In this document: piece by piece, positions 1 to 5,577 of the stretch | How the letters are laid out: each line of letters starts with the position of its first letter | How positions within the stretch are numbered: position 1 is the stretch's first letter | From: JBNJEM01 sp051745935 | Lineage (GTDB): Bacteria > Planctomycetota > Planctomycetia > Pirellulales > Pirellulaceae | Direction: 5' to 3' | Length of the DNA stretch: 5,793 nt | Assembly: GCA_051745935.1 (NCBI GenBank) | Contig: JBNJEM010000520.1 | Span: forward strand, 1 to 5,793 | Program-made: the position numbers and the translations under genes | The notes under the pieces: model-generated | What the model saw: only the letters and a program-made list of their open reading frames with translations | What the model was told of the DNA's origin: nothing | Database searches by the model: none

Positions 1-455
1 GTCGAGCGGGGCGCGTGTGTCCCGATGTAATAACCAGTCGACTGGTGGGAGGTGGTCCAACCTCGGATCCGCCCGCGTGAACGCATCCATTTTAGGGTGT
101 CTGCTTGTCCCCGCCCGAATCCGTCGAGCATCTCCGAAAGTCGGGAGATTGTCAGCTTAGGCGCCAGTGACACGAGAACAGCATCCGGTTTGATCCCAGT
201 TTTCACATTCGCCATGGCATCGGCGATCGCGGGGGGATGGACCGCCAGAAAGACGATGTCTTGACTGACCGCCCTCTCGTTGCCGTTGGCGACGATCTGA
301 ACTTCCGAATGATTCTCTTTGAGTCGAGCCAGCACGGACTCGTCAGGATCGCTGACGACAATTTCACAAGGCAGCTTCTCGCTCTTCGCCCAGCCCCCGA
401 TGAGAATCTGGGTAGCGCGACCGCCGCCGATGAAACCAATCGATTTAACCGTCAT
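1..455 (-). CDS. Pyrroline-5-carboxylate reductase-like NAD(P)-binding protein, 3' end altered and cut by window edge
   Basis: The ATG at 455 follows a strong ribosome binding site (GGAGGTGA, 5 bases upstream). The protein opens with a Rossmann dinucleotide-binding pattern, SIGFIGGGRATQILIGGW, then IVVSDPDESVL (end of beta-2 with an Asp), VFLAVHPPAI and the segment VLVSLAPKLTISRLSEML. This order matches ProC-type enzymes, which use NAD(P)H to reduce pyrroline-5-carboxylate in proline synthesis in the cytoplasm; this lineage could be a related oxidoreductase of other specificity. From about residue 116 the expected continuation (an R-V-x-P-N-x-P type motif) is missing. The frame instead runs through a ~91-bp repeat (13-103) with no stop before the window edge. 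The sequence therefore shows only the cofactor-binding half; the dimerisation and catalytic half is either lost or lies beyond position 1. The family call is fairly sure and the substrate is not. Confidence 0.72.
   Translation of the reverse strand, partial: MTVKSIGFIGGGRATQILIGGWAKSEKLPCEIVVSDPDESVLARLKENHSEVQIVANGNERAVSQDIVFLAVHPPAIADAMANVKTGIKPDAVLVSLAPKLTISRLSEMLDGFGRGQADTLKWMRSRGRIRGWTTSHQSTGYYIGTHAPRS
13..103 (+). repeat. Dispersed ~91-bp repeat, copy A
   Basis: This stretch aligns without gaps to 2521-2611 in the same orientation. By hand count 67 of 91 positions match (about 74%). Conserved blocks are GCGTGTGTCCCG at the left end, GGTCCAACC and GGATCC in the middle, and AGGGTGTCTG at the right end. 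The copy contains a perfect 14-bp palindrome, ACCAGTCGACTGGT, at 33-46. It starts within about 10 bp of where the ProC-like protein on the minus strand loses its family similarity, which suggests an insertion. No transposase is attached, so it could be a MITE-like or REP-like unit or the end of a larger element extending past the window. Confidence 0.7.
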
Positions 456-568
456 GTCTCACCTCCACATACAGTCGATAAACGGCTTACATTTTCAGCA
501 AGCATCTCTTTGATTTCCTCGCCCCACGGGACTCTTCCGGCCGGCCTAACTTCGTCATCGATGTCCAA
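452..568 (-). pseudogene. Short coding-like frame overlapping the ProC-like start codon; unrecognised
   Basis: A 38-codon frame reads from a possible TTG start at 568 to a TGA at 452-454, which overlaps the ATG of the ProC-like gene (ATGA arrangement). Its sequence is charged and helix-like (LDIDDEVRPAGRVPWGEEIK and onward), unlike random translation. Upstream the same frame closes at a TGA, and the better-looking open frame is then a different one (from an ATG at 721-723), so this may be the 3' end of a frameshifted gene. No family is recognised. Translational coupling to the ProC-like gene would follow if it is real. The rest of 569-755 holds nothing I can name. Confidence 0.25.
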
Positions 569-755
569 AGGCGGACCGCCCCGACCAGGGCATTGGAGTC
601 GCCTCCGGCAATTGCCGTGTGTCCGGCCAACCGTACGCCGCTGGTTTCGCCCGTGGAACCGGTCTCAGCCGCGTCACGTGCCAACCGCCGCTCAGCGTTT
701 TGGTAGCCAGCCACACGGTTCATCGCGATCAGAGGCGAAATGGCTTTTCCCCTGC

Positions 756-780
756 CGGTGGTGACTGCTGTTCACCACCG
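756..780 (-). terminator. Nine-bp hairpin just after the restored stop of the thioredoxin-like gene
   Basis: CGGTGGTGA (756-764) pairs perfectly with TCACCACCG (772-780) around a 7-base loop. It lies 19 bases downstream of the frameshift-corrected stop at 800-802, where a transcript 3' end would be expected. No T-tract follows on either strand, so it is not a classical intrinsic terminator; it may act as an RNA 3'-end stabiliser or be part of a Rho-dependent end. Confidence 0.4.
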
Positions 781-799
781 ATGAGCGGCTGCGTGAAAT

Positions 800-1265
800 C
801 TATCGGGGCGCGGGACCGCGCGGTCCACTAGGTCCACCGGGACCGCAACAAGACCCTCCCCTCCGAAGCTCGGCGAACCACTGGTCCTTGCTCGTGGCGC
901 CCTCGTGAATCGCGACCAGCCTCCCCGGGCGGTGCCAACAACACGCTCAGCGCCGTCTCGGTGCTGGGATCGATCCGGAGCTCCTCCAAGAACGACTGTT
1001 CCGCTTCGTCGGCGGGATCGACCACCACGATCTCCGTCATATCGTGGAACAGTTCATCCGCCGCGAAATCCTTGACGCCCTCCATGGCGAGAATCCGGTA
1101 CTGGATTTGATTTTCCGCCAGCAGACGGATTTCGGATAGATCGCGTCTTTTGTCTTCCATGGGCCGCAGGGCCACGGTGAGTAGCGGCCGGGCCGTGGCA
1201 TCGCTTAGCCGATAGAGTTTCGGCTCCTGGGCCCTTCCGGCAGGTCGGCGCGGCGGATTTTCCAT
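800..1265 (-). pseudogene. Thioredoxin-like small protein with Cys/Gly-rich tail, frameshifted
   Basis: The first frame runs from an ATG at 1265 (GGGGGTG lies upstream; an in-frame GTG at 1274 is an alternative start) and includes LLTVALRP, IRLLAENQIQYRILAMEGV, EIVVVDPADEAEQSFLEELR and TALSVLLAPPGE. After PPGE this frame degenerates into an Arg-rich tail ending at 828. Removing one base near 919 instead gives PPGEVVAIHEGATSKDQ, then WFAELRRGGSCCGPGG and a Pro/Gly tail ending at TAG 800-802. That corrected ending fits planctomycete thioredoxin-fold-like proteins that finish in a CCGPGG-type tail. There is no visible CxxC redox pair in the fold and no signal peptide at the start, so the 5' end may also be altered. 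A 14-bp palindrome (GGACCGCGCGGTCC, 813-826) lies in the tail region. The function is unknown. The frameshift is well supported; the fold assignment is from memory of similar proteins. Confidence 0.6.
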
Positions 1266-1270
1266 TTTAA

Positions 1271-1297
1271 ACACCCCCGACTCGCCGACTCGGGTGT
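1271..1297 (-). terminator. Possible weak terminator or hairpin after the toxin gene
   Basis: On the minus strand ACACCCGA can pair with TCGGGGGTGT (two-G bulge) around a 9-base loop, and TTTAAAA follows. It sits 10 bases after the toxin stop codon and just before the ATG at 1265. It could end the toxin-antitoxin transcript, but the T-tract is short and the G run also provides the ribosome binding site of the next gene. Confidence 0.35.
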
Positions 1298-1306
1298 ATC
1301 CGATGG

Positions 1307-1621
1307 TTATCCGTCGTATTCAGATCGACGTGAACGGAGAATCCCTTCGTTGCCAGATGGATCAGCTCGGCAGTCGAGTACAGCAAATATGTTGACGAAG
1401 TCGCCGTCAATGCCGTACCAAATCACAAACGGAAATCGCGTCGAGAATGTGTAATACCAGCCATCGACTTGTGCGTGGATGCCAGCGTAAAGAACCAACG
1501 AATCAATGTCGGAAGCGAGGCAATCGTTGAAGTACACGCCCAGGTCATCGCGAATGTTGTTGTAAAAATCCGCCCCACGTGCAAGGTCACGCTCGGCACC
1601 CGTGGTAAGCCGAATTTTCAT
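1307..1621 (-). CDS. RelE/ParE-family toxin
   Basis: This 104-residue protein shows the small RelE/ParE fold pattern: an N-terminal strand and helix (KIRLTTGAERDLARGADFYNN), a middle YAGIHAQVDGWYYTFSTRFP, the hallmark FPFVIWYGIDGDFVNIFAVL strands, and a closing CRADP and LRSRR. The FPFVIWY and A-V-x-x-x-R-x-D-P signatures are typical of PF05016-type toxins, which either cleave ribosome-bound mRNA (RelE) or poison gyrase (ParE); the sequence alone does not decide which. The start ATG at 1621 overlaps the antitoxin stop (ATGA), implying translational coupling to the antitoxin. The length is normal for the family and no damage is visible, so the toxin is probably functional and held in check by its partner. 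Confidence 0.85.
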   Translation of the reverse strand: MKIRLTTGAERDLARGADFYNNIRDDLGVYFNDCLASDIDSLVLYAGIHAQVDGWYYTFSTRFPFVIWYGIDGDFVNIFAVLDCRADPSGNEGILRSRRSEYDG

Positions 1622-1836
1622 CGCAGACGATCAGCGAGGCGTTTCTTGGCCTCTGCCCAGTCGACCAACGACTCCGTGCCGTCTTTCAGGGCCGCTACGC
1701 GTTCTGCAACGACATCCCTGTGCCATGCAGGAGGCACGGCAGCGTCAGGTCCTTGTGAAAGGCGTTTCCACAGCATTTCCATCGCGATTACCTGTTCATC
1801 GCGGGAAAGACCGTTAATAAATGCTTCGAGCGTCAT
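1618..1836 (-). CDS. Addiction-module antitoxin, PF09720 type
   Basis: This 72-residue protein has the pattern of the putative addiction module component family. It starts with an N-terminal helix containing LSRDEQVIAMEMLWKRLSQ (compare the family's LS-x-E-x-x-x-x-x-x-x-LW-x-S-L core), continues with PPAWHRDVVAERVAALKDG, and ends in SLVDWAEAKKRLADRLR, where the family usually has a WEE-x-KxRL ending. It should bind and neutralise the toxin encoded immediately downstream and, as in other modules, may repress its own promoter. The ATG at 1836 is supported by GGAGGAA four bases upstream. The order antitoxin-then-toxin with a 4-bp overlap is the usual one. Confidence 0.85.
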   Translation of the reverse strand: MTLEAFINGLSRDEQVIAMEMLWKRLSQGPDAAVPPAWHRDVVAERVAALKDGTESLVDWAEAKKRLADRLR

Positions 1837-1853
1837 GGCATTCCTCCGAATGG

Positions 1854-1882
1854 ATTGTACCAGAGAAGCAGGCGTCCATCAA
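1854..1882 (-). promoter_or_regulatory. Candidate sigma70-type promoter of the toxin-antitoxin operon
   Basis: On the minus strand TTGATG (1877-1882) is followed after exactly 17 bases by TACAAT (1854-1859), 17 bp before the antitoxin ATG. Spacing and hexamers fit a housekeeping promoter. The predicted start point would leave a leader of only about 10 bases that almost touches the GGAGGAA ribosome site, which is a reason for caution. Confidence 0.45.
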
Positions 1883-1891
1883 TTCAACGCC
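1871..1891. promoter_or_regulatory. Candidate operator: GGCGT-N11-ACGCC inverted repeat
   Basis: Five-base arms GGCGT (1871-1875) and ACGCC (1887-1891) flank the predicted -35 hexamer of the toxin-antitoxin promoter. A protein bound here would block RNA polymerase, as expected for autorepression by an antitoxin or toxin-antitoxin complex. The arms are short, so chance is possible. Confidence 0.3.
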
Positions 1892-1918
1892 AATCGAGCA
1901 ATGTCGACCATCTTCAAC

Positions 1919-2081
1919 GCGTCGAACGAACGCGTCGAACGAAGACACACGGAATTTGAGGACGGCACACGACCAAACGAGAGAGCCAAACGAGCCAAAC
2001 GAAGACAGACAAATTCCGAAGGGCGCGGACGGTGGAGGGGGTGGCATGCCCCCTGGCCTAAAAACCTGTGTGTCTTCGTTC
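1919..2081. repeat. Nested short repeats and palindromes in the intergenic region (REP-like)
   Basis: Several repeats are packed into about 160 bp. A 13-bp tandem pair GCGTCGAACGAAC/G occupies 1919-1931 and 1932-1944. A perfect 14-bp inverted repeat, GAACGAAGACACAC at 1937-1950 and its complement at 2068-2081, bounds the unit. An 8-bp inverted repeat GGAATTTG/CAAATTCC lies at 1951-1958 and 2010-2017. A tandem 9-mer GAGCCAAAC lies at 1983-1991 and 1992-2000. A near-direct copy AACGAAGACAGAC lies at 1998-2010. A GC-rich hairpin (GGGGG 2037-2041 with CCCCC 2049-2053) lies near the end. No frame across it looks coding. It resembles a decayed intergenic repeat unit; whether it is transcribed is unknown. 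Confidence 0.55.
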
Positions 2082-2096
2082 CCTTTTTGAAAGATA

Positions 2097-2123
2097 ATCC
2101 TGGCCGGTGAGCGGATCCTGGCC
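2097..2123 (+). repeat. Short direct repeat ATCCTGGCC
   Basis: ATCCTGGCC occurs at 2097-2105 and again at 2115-2123, beside the REP-like block. It may be part of the same patchwork. Between 2124 and 2520 I see no further convincing gene or repeat. Confidence 0.3.
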
Positions 2124-2347
2124 ACAAAGAAACGCGCGGCGGACGCAGCGCGTGGTGCAGTGAAAGGTGCCTGTCCGAACTCCGTCCTCCCCCAACAGTC
2201 TACGACGTGCATAAGAAACCATCGAGCAAACTCCTCTGGCTGTGAGGTTGTGCCCGGACCACCGAGCCGTCCGCCGGGCGGTTTGGCTACACGTCCGTTT
2301 ACATCCCTCGATTGATGAGATCTGCCCGCGTTTCGCGCGTCGCCCTG

Positions 2348-2377
2348 AATGTACTCGCCGCGCTGTCGGTTTGTCAA
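2348..2377 (-). promoter_or_regulatory. Orphan sigma70-like promoter match
   Basis: On the minus strand a perfect TTGACA (2372-2377) is followed after 18 bases by TACATT (2348-2353). No gene starts just downstream; the nearest minus-strand start is the antitoxin about 510 bp away. It could drive a non-coding transcript across the repeat block or be a chance match. Confidence 0.22.
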
Positions 2378-2520
2378 ATAACTGCTAGCACTCTTGTGCG
2401 GAAAAGCACGGCGGCGGGACTATGCCCAGCCCGTGCCCATATTCGGCGATGGAAGAAGGCCGGCACGTTGCACAGCCGTCACTGGATCCTGTATCAGCAG
2501 CAACCCATCTCGGCAGGATG

Positions 2521-2611
2521 GCGTGTGTCCCGGTATGACAACTGGTCCAGTGGTTGTAAGAGGTCCAACCGTGGATCCATCGGTGCAAACGGCTCCGTTT
2601 CAGGGTGTCTG
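2521..2611 (+). repeat. Dispersed ~91-bp repeat, copy B
   Basis: This is the ungapped partner of 13-103, in the same orientation, with 24 mismatches by hand count. It keeps the terminal blocks GCGTGTGTCCCG and AGGGTGTCTG and the internal GGTCCAACC and GGATCC. At the place of copy A's palindrome it has ACTGGTCCAGT, a different but still self-complementary core. It supplies the stop codon of the short minus-strand ORF at 2600-2779. The divergence between copies suggests old insertions. Confidence 0.7.
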
Positions 2612-2779
2612 GCCGTTTCTCTGGCCGTTTCGTCGTTTCGCGTCGGACACGGCCCGCATTGACACGTCGAGAATGGTCAATAGGGACTCGGGAGGCAACG
2701 TCGACTCATCGGAGAATTCGAAGACTTTGAATCTCACACCTGCCGGTGCGGCATGGGCTCTCTTGTAAGAATTGGTCAT
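2600..2779 (-). CDS. Short hypothetical protein ending inside repeat copy B; possibly truncated
   Basis: The chosen ATG at 2779 has GGAAG nine bases upstream; an earlier in-frame ATG exists, but the extra residues look less coding-like. The 59-residue product starts MTNSYKRAHAAPAGVRFKVF, continues with EFSDESTLPPESLLTILDVS and ends in a repetitive NGQRNGQTP tail. The tail comes from a 12-bp tandem duplication (2607-2630), and the stop TGA (2600-2602) lies within the dispersed repeat. I do not recognise the family. The body has believable composition, so this may be the remaining front of a longer gene whose 3' end was replaced when the repeat arrived. It lies 201 bp downstream of the helicase on the same strand; that 201-bp gap (2780-2980) holds nothing else I can support. 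Confidence 0.4.
   Translation of the reverse strand: MTNSYKRAHAAPAGVRFKVFEFSDESTLPPESLLTILDVSMRAVSDAKRRNGQRNGQTP
2607..2630 (+). repeat. 12-bp tandem duplication at the edge of repeat copy B
   Basis: GTCTGGCCGTTT (2607-2618) is followed directly by CTCTGGCCGTTT (2619-2630), 11 of 12 matching. It straddles the right end of the dispersed repeat and encodes the NGQ repeats at the end of the minus-strand ORF. Confidence 0.5.
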
Positions 2780-2980
2780 TTCTGACTTCCGATTGAGCAT
2801 TGAAACAGGCTGTACAAATGGCGTTTCCCGTCGCTTCTCGCATCCAATTCGGATCCTCACGTAGAGCTCCCGAAGTAGCCGGTGAAATGGCTAAGGTTAC
2901 AGGAAAGCATCTCACGGTGCCGTTACCGGCTTACGGCCATTCCTCACCCGTGCCAGCTGTCTCTACGTTGGAATGTGGTG

Positions 2981-5431
2981 CTATGGGGCTTTGTGATATT
3001 GGACATATCGGATGACCATGCTCAATTCGCCATAGCTGTATTTTTCGCCAAAGTGGGATTTCGCCTCCGCCGCGGATGCTTCTGGTGTGGCCAGGAGGAA
3101 TTGCTGAATCTCGGCAACCTTCTGCCGATCGAGCACCGAATAGATGTCCAACTCGCCGACGCCGATGAAATGGCATAGATGCCCTTCGATCGTGCTGCGG
3201 GCAAGGTGACGTTCGGCGGCTATTTCGTCTACACTCTTTCCGGCTCGCCACAATTCGAAACTTTGGCGTTTGGTCTCCGAGGTGCGCGGTTGCGGACGCG
3301 CCGTCGAGGTTGTCGGATTCTCGGGAAGTTGTTGCTCAGCGCAGTATTTCTGAATCATCTCGCTGATCTCCTTGCCGTACCGTCGCAGTCGGGTTTTGCC
3401 GATGCCTTGGATTTCACGAAGTCGGGTCTTATCCCTCGGTAGATAAGTCACCAATTCCCGCAATGTAGCGTTCGGGAGGATTTCCATCGGCGGCCTGCCA
3501 TTGTGCTGAGACGTTTGCTTACGCCACTCGAGTAGTTGACGATACAGCGTCGGGTGGGGTACTCCTTTCGGGATTACGAGCGGCGTCCGCGATGACCCGG
3601 CGACGGTCTTAGCGAAATCCAGTTCCGCATTGGTTTTCGCACGATTGTAGGCTTCGGTCGTGAAACCACCGCCGCAAGCAGCGAAGCAGGCGCGTTTCAC
3701 AAAGAAGGCGAGCTGCAGAAACTGCAGTTGAGCCGTGAGCGACGCGGCGACTGCCTGATTGTCGGCAACCGTGGAAAGTTCGTTCGCATCCTGGAGGAGC
3801 CCCGTGATCTTTTTCGTGAAGTACGCACTCGCTTTTTGAATGCGGGCTTGCAGTGCCTCATTGGCTTCGGGCATGAAGGCTTGACCGAGGTACTCATCAA
3901 GCTGCGGCGCAAACTTCGCGGCGACGTCGAACAGCTGCATCCCGGTCTGCTGGGCAAACGATTGCACCTGATCCAGAGCCTGAGGCGGCAGCGTTTTTGC
4001 GTGTTGTGCGTACGTGGAGCGTAGTTGATTCAGTCCGTTTTCCATCGAGTCGAACCGAAACAGCTCTTGCACAAGTGACTCCTGGAATTCTCGTTTAGCT
4101 TGCTGCAACTGGGACTCACTGGGAGCAACTCGCTGAGCATTCTCGCTGAAAGTCCGCACCACGGGATCGGTGCTGACACTCGAGCCGCTGATTCTGGACC
4201 GCAACACGATCCCTTCAAAACTCTTGCAGCGGCTGAGAGCGACATACACTTGCCCGTACGCGAAGGCGGCCTGGGCATCAACGATCGCCCGTTCGAACGT
4301 CAGACCCTGGCTCTTGTGGATGGTTATGGCCCAGGCGAGCTTGAGTGGATACTGCGTAAATGTTCCCACAATTTGCTCATCGAGTTGTTTCGTTTCTTCA
4401 TTCAATGTGTATTTCACGTTTTGCCATTCGGCGGGCGCGACAGCAATATCGGTCGGATCTCCCGGGCAACGGACGAAGATAAGATCTTCAGCAATGGCCG
4501 TGATCCGGCCAATCTTGCCGTTGAAGTACCGTCGTTCCGGCTGCAAGTCATTCTTGATGAACATAACTTGAGCACCCGTCTTGAACTCCAGTGAATGGTC
4601 CGTGGGATAAGAACTCGCTGGAAAATCGCCCACGACGGCAGCCTGGAAGACGTGGCGTGGAGCCGAGAGCTGGTTGAGGTTCTCGGCATTGATATCATGC
4701 GCGACCCGATTGGTCGCCGTTAGCGTGATGTAGGGCTCCTTTCCGAGCGGCCGGAAATCCGCGATGAATCGGCTGTTGAGTTTCCGTAGCGACTCCTCAT
4801 CGAGGCGATTGACCCGCACCTTGTTCAGCAGCGCGATGAACTCCGGGTCCGATTGACGGTAAATGTGTTTCAGTTCGATGGACACGTAGTCGGTTTCGCC
4901 AAGCGCGCGGCTGCCGAAGAAATAGGGTGTGTCGTAGAAACGGGAAAGCACGTCCCAATCCTCCTGTTTTACGACCGGAGGCAGTTGGTGCAGGTCGCCG
5001 ATCATCAGCAATTGCACACCGCCGAACGGCCGGCGGTGGTCGCGGAAGCGGCGCAGCACCTCGTCGACGGCGTCGAGCATATCTGCGCGGACCATGCTGA
5101 TCTCGTCGATCAAAAGTAGATCAAGGCTGCGGATCAGCCGGGTCTTTTGACGCGAGAAGCGGCGTTGATGGTTTTTCTCATTGCGCTCAACGCCTGGCAG
5201 ATGAATACCAAACGGAAGTTGAAACAGCGAGTGGATTGTCATGCCGCCGGCATTGATCGCGGCGACGCCGGTAGGTGCGACTACGGCCAGACGTTTGCTT
5301 CCGTCAGCCTTGATTTGGTGCAGGAAAGTGGTCTTGCCGCTACCTGCCTTACCGGTCAGAAAGACGCTCTTGTCCGTGTTGCGGACGTATTCAAACGCAA
5401 GTTCAAGCTGCGGGTTTGTCTGCAGGTTCAT
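2981..5431 (-). CDS. PIF1-like superfamily 1B DNA helicase with HRDC and C-terminal helix-turn-helix domains
   Basis: This is an 816-residue ATP-dependent helicase of the PIF1/RecD-like group, whose members move 5' to 3' on DNA and resolve forks, R-loops or G-quadruplexes. Visible motifs in order are Walker A GKAGSGKTT (27-35), PTGVAA (53-58) with GGMTIHSLF (62-70), Walker B LLLIDEISM (105-113), GDLHQLPPV (145-153), WAITIHKSQG (about 366-375, UvrD_C_2-type) and YVALSRCKSF (about 393-402). A helical linker (about 420-600) includes a cysteine-containing patch RACFAACGGG near 580. An HRDC-like segment follows (about 648-695: ATLRELVTYLP, IQGIGKTRLRRYG), then an HTH_40-like domain (about 720-812: ELWRAGKSVDEIAAERHLA, STIEGHL). 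HRDC and HTH domains are known from RecQ-type helicases and should add DNA binding. The ATG at 5431 has GAGG about ten bases upstream. All ATPase motifs are intact, so it is probably active. It stands alone, with no operon partner visible. Confidence 0.93.
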   Translation of the reverse strand: MNLQTNPQLELAFEYVRNTDKSVFLTGKAGSGKTTFLHQIKADGSKRLAVVAPTGVAAINAGGMTIHSLFQLPFGIHLPGVERNEKNHQRRFSRQKTRLIRSLDLLLIDEISMVRADMLDAVDEVLRRFRDHRRPFGGVQLLMIGDLHQLPPVVKQEDWDVLSRFYDTPYFFGSRALGETDYVSIELKHIYRQSDPEFIALLNKVRVNRLDEESLRKLNSRFIADFRPLGKEPYITLTATNRVAHDINAENLNQLSAPRHVFQAAVVGDFPASSYPTDHSLEFKTGAQVMFIKNDLQPERRYFNGKIGRITAIAEDLIFVRCPGDPTDIAVAPAEWQNVKYTLNEETKQLDEQIVGTFTQYPLKLAWAITIHKSQGLTFERAIVDAQAAFAYGQVYVALSRCKSFEGIVLRSRISGSSVSTDPVVRTFSENAQRVAPSESQLQQAKREFQESLVQELFRFDSMENGLNQLRSTYAQHAKTLPPQALDQVQSFAQQTGMQLFDVAAKFAPQLDEYLGQAFMPEANEALQARIQKASAYFTKKITGLLQDANELSTVADNQAVAASLTAQLQFLQLAFFVKRACFAACGGGFTTEAYNRAKTNAELDFAKTVAGSSRTPLVIPKGVPHPTLYRQLLEWRKQTSQHNGRPPMEILPNATLRELVTYLPRDKTRLREIQGIGKTRLRRYGKEISEMIQKYCAEQQLPENPTTSTARPQPRTSETKRQSFELWRAGKSVDEIAAERHLARSTIEGHLCHFIGVGELDIYSVLDRQKVAEIQQFLLATPEASAAEAKSHFGEKYSYGELSMVIRYVQYHKAP

Positions 5432-5471
5432 CGATCCGCCTCAAGCAGAAACTTCATGGAATGCCGGCACG

Positions 5472-5573
5472 TCATCCGCGGTCCTGTCTCTTGCGGGGTT
5501 TTGCCGGCGCCTTCTTTATTGATGCCCGCGCCTTCTTCTTCGCTAGATGGCAGTTTATCAGAGAAAAGAGACT
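5472..5573 (-). pseudogene. Lysine/alanine-rich tail fragment upstream of the helicase
   Basis: The minus-strand frame ending at TGA 5472-5474 encodes AKKKARASIKKAPAKPRKRQ, the type of basic Lys/Ala/Pro tail found on histone-like or other nucleic-acid-binding proteins. Upstream it is open only as far as a TAG at 5574-5576 and has no ATG start. It may be the surviving 3' end of a gene that preceded the helicase by about 40 bp. Low-complexity sequence like this can also arise by chance, so the call is weak. Confidence 0.25.
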
Positions 5574-5577
5574 CTAA

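Noticed and set aside
237..764. Long plus-strand ORF over the left end
   Set aside because: It is antisense to the ProC-like gene and shows low-complexity, Arg/Pro-rich translation without motifs.
1919..2000. Short tandem repeats as a CRISPR array
   Set aside because: The units are 9-13 bp and directly adjacent, with no spacers of regular length and no cas genes.
1814..2377. Minus-strand 187-codon ORF through the intergenic repeats
   Set aside because: Its translation is mostly Pro/Arg/Ser from tandem and palindromic repeats, and it overlaps the antitoxin start and promoter.
2312..2662. Plus-strand ORF beginning MRSARVSRVALNVLAALSVC, which resembles a signal peptide
   Set aside because: It has no ribosome binding site, the sequence after the apparent signal is not protein-like, and it runs through repeat copy B in a frame not kept in copy A.
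2919..2937. GCCGT...ACGGC hairpin downstream of the helicase as a terminator
   Set aside because: The stem is only 5 bp with a 9-base loop and no T-tract follows on the minus strand.
2800..3015. Plus-strand ORF starting at a TTG between the short hypothetical ORF and the helicase
   Set aside because: It has no start signal, overlaps the helicase 3' end in antisense, and its translation resembles no known protein.
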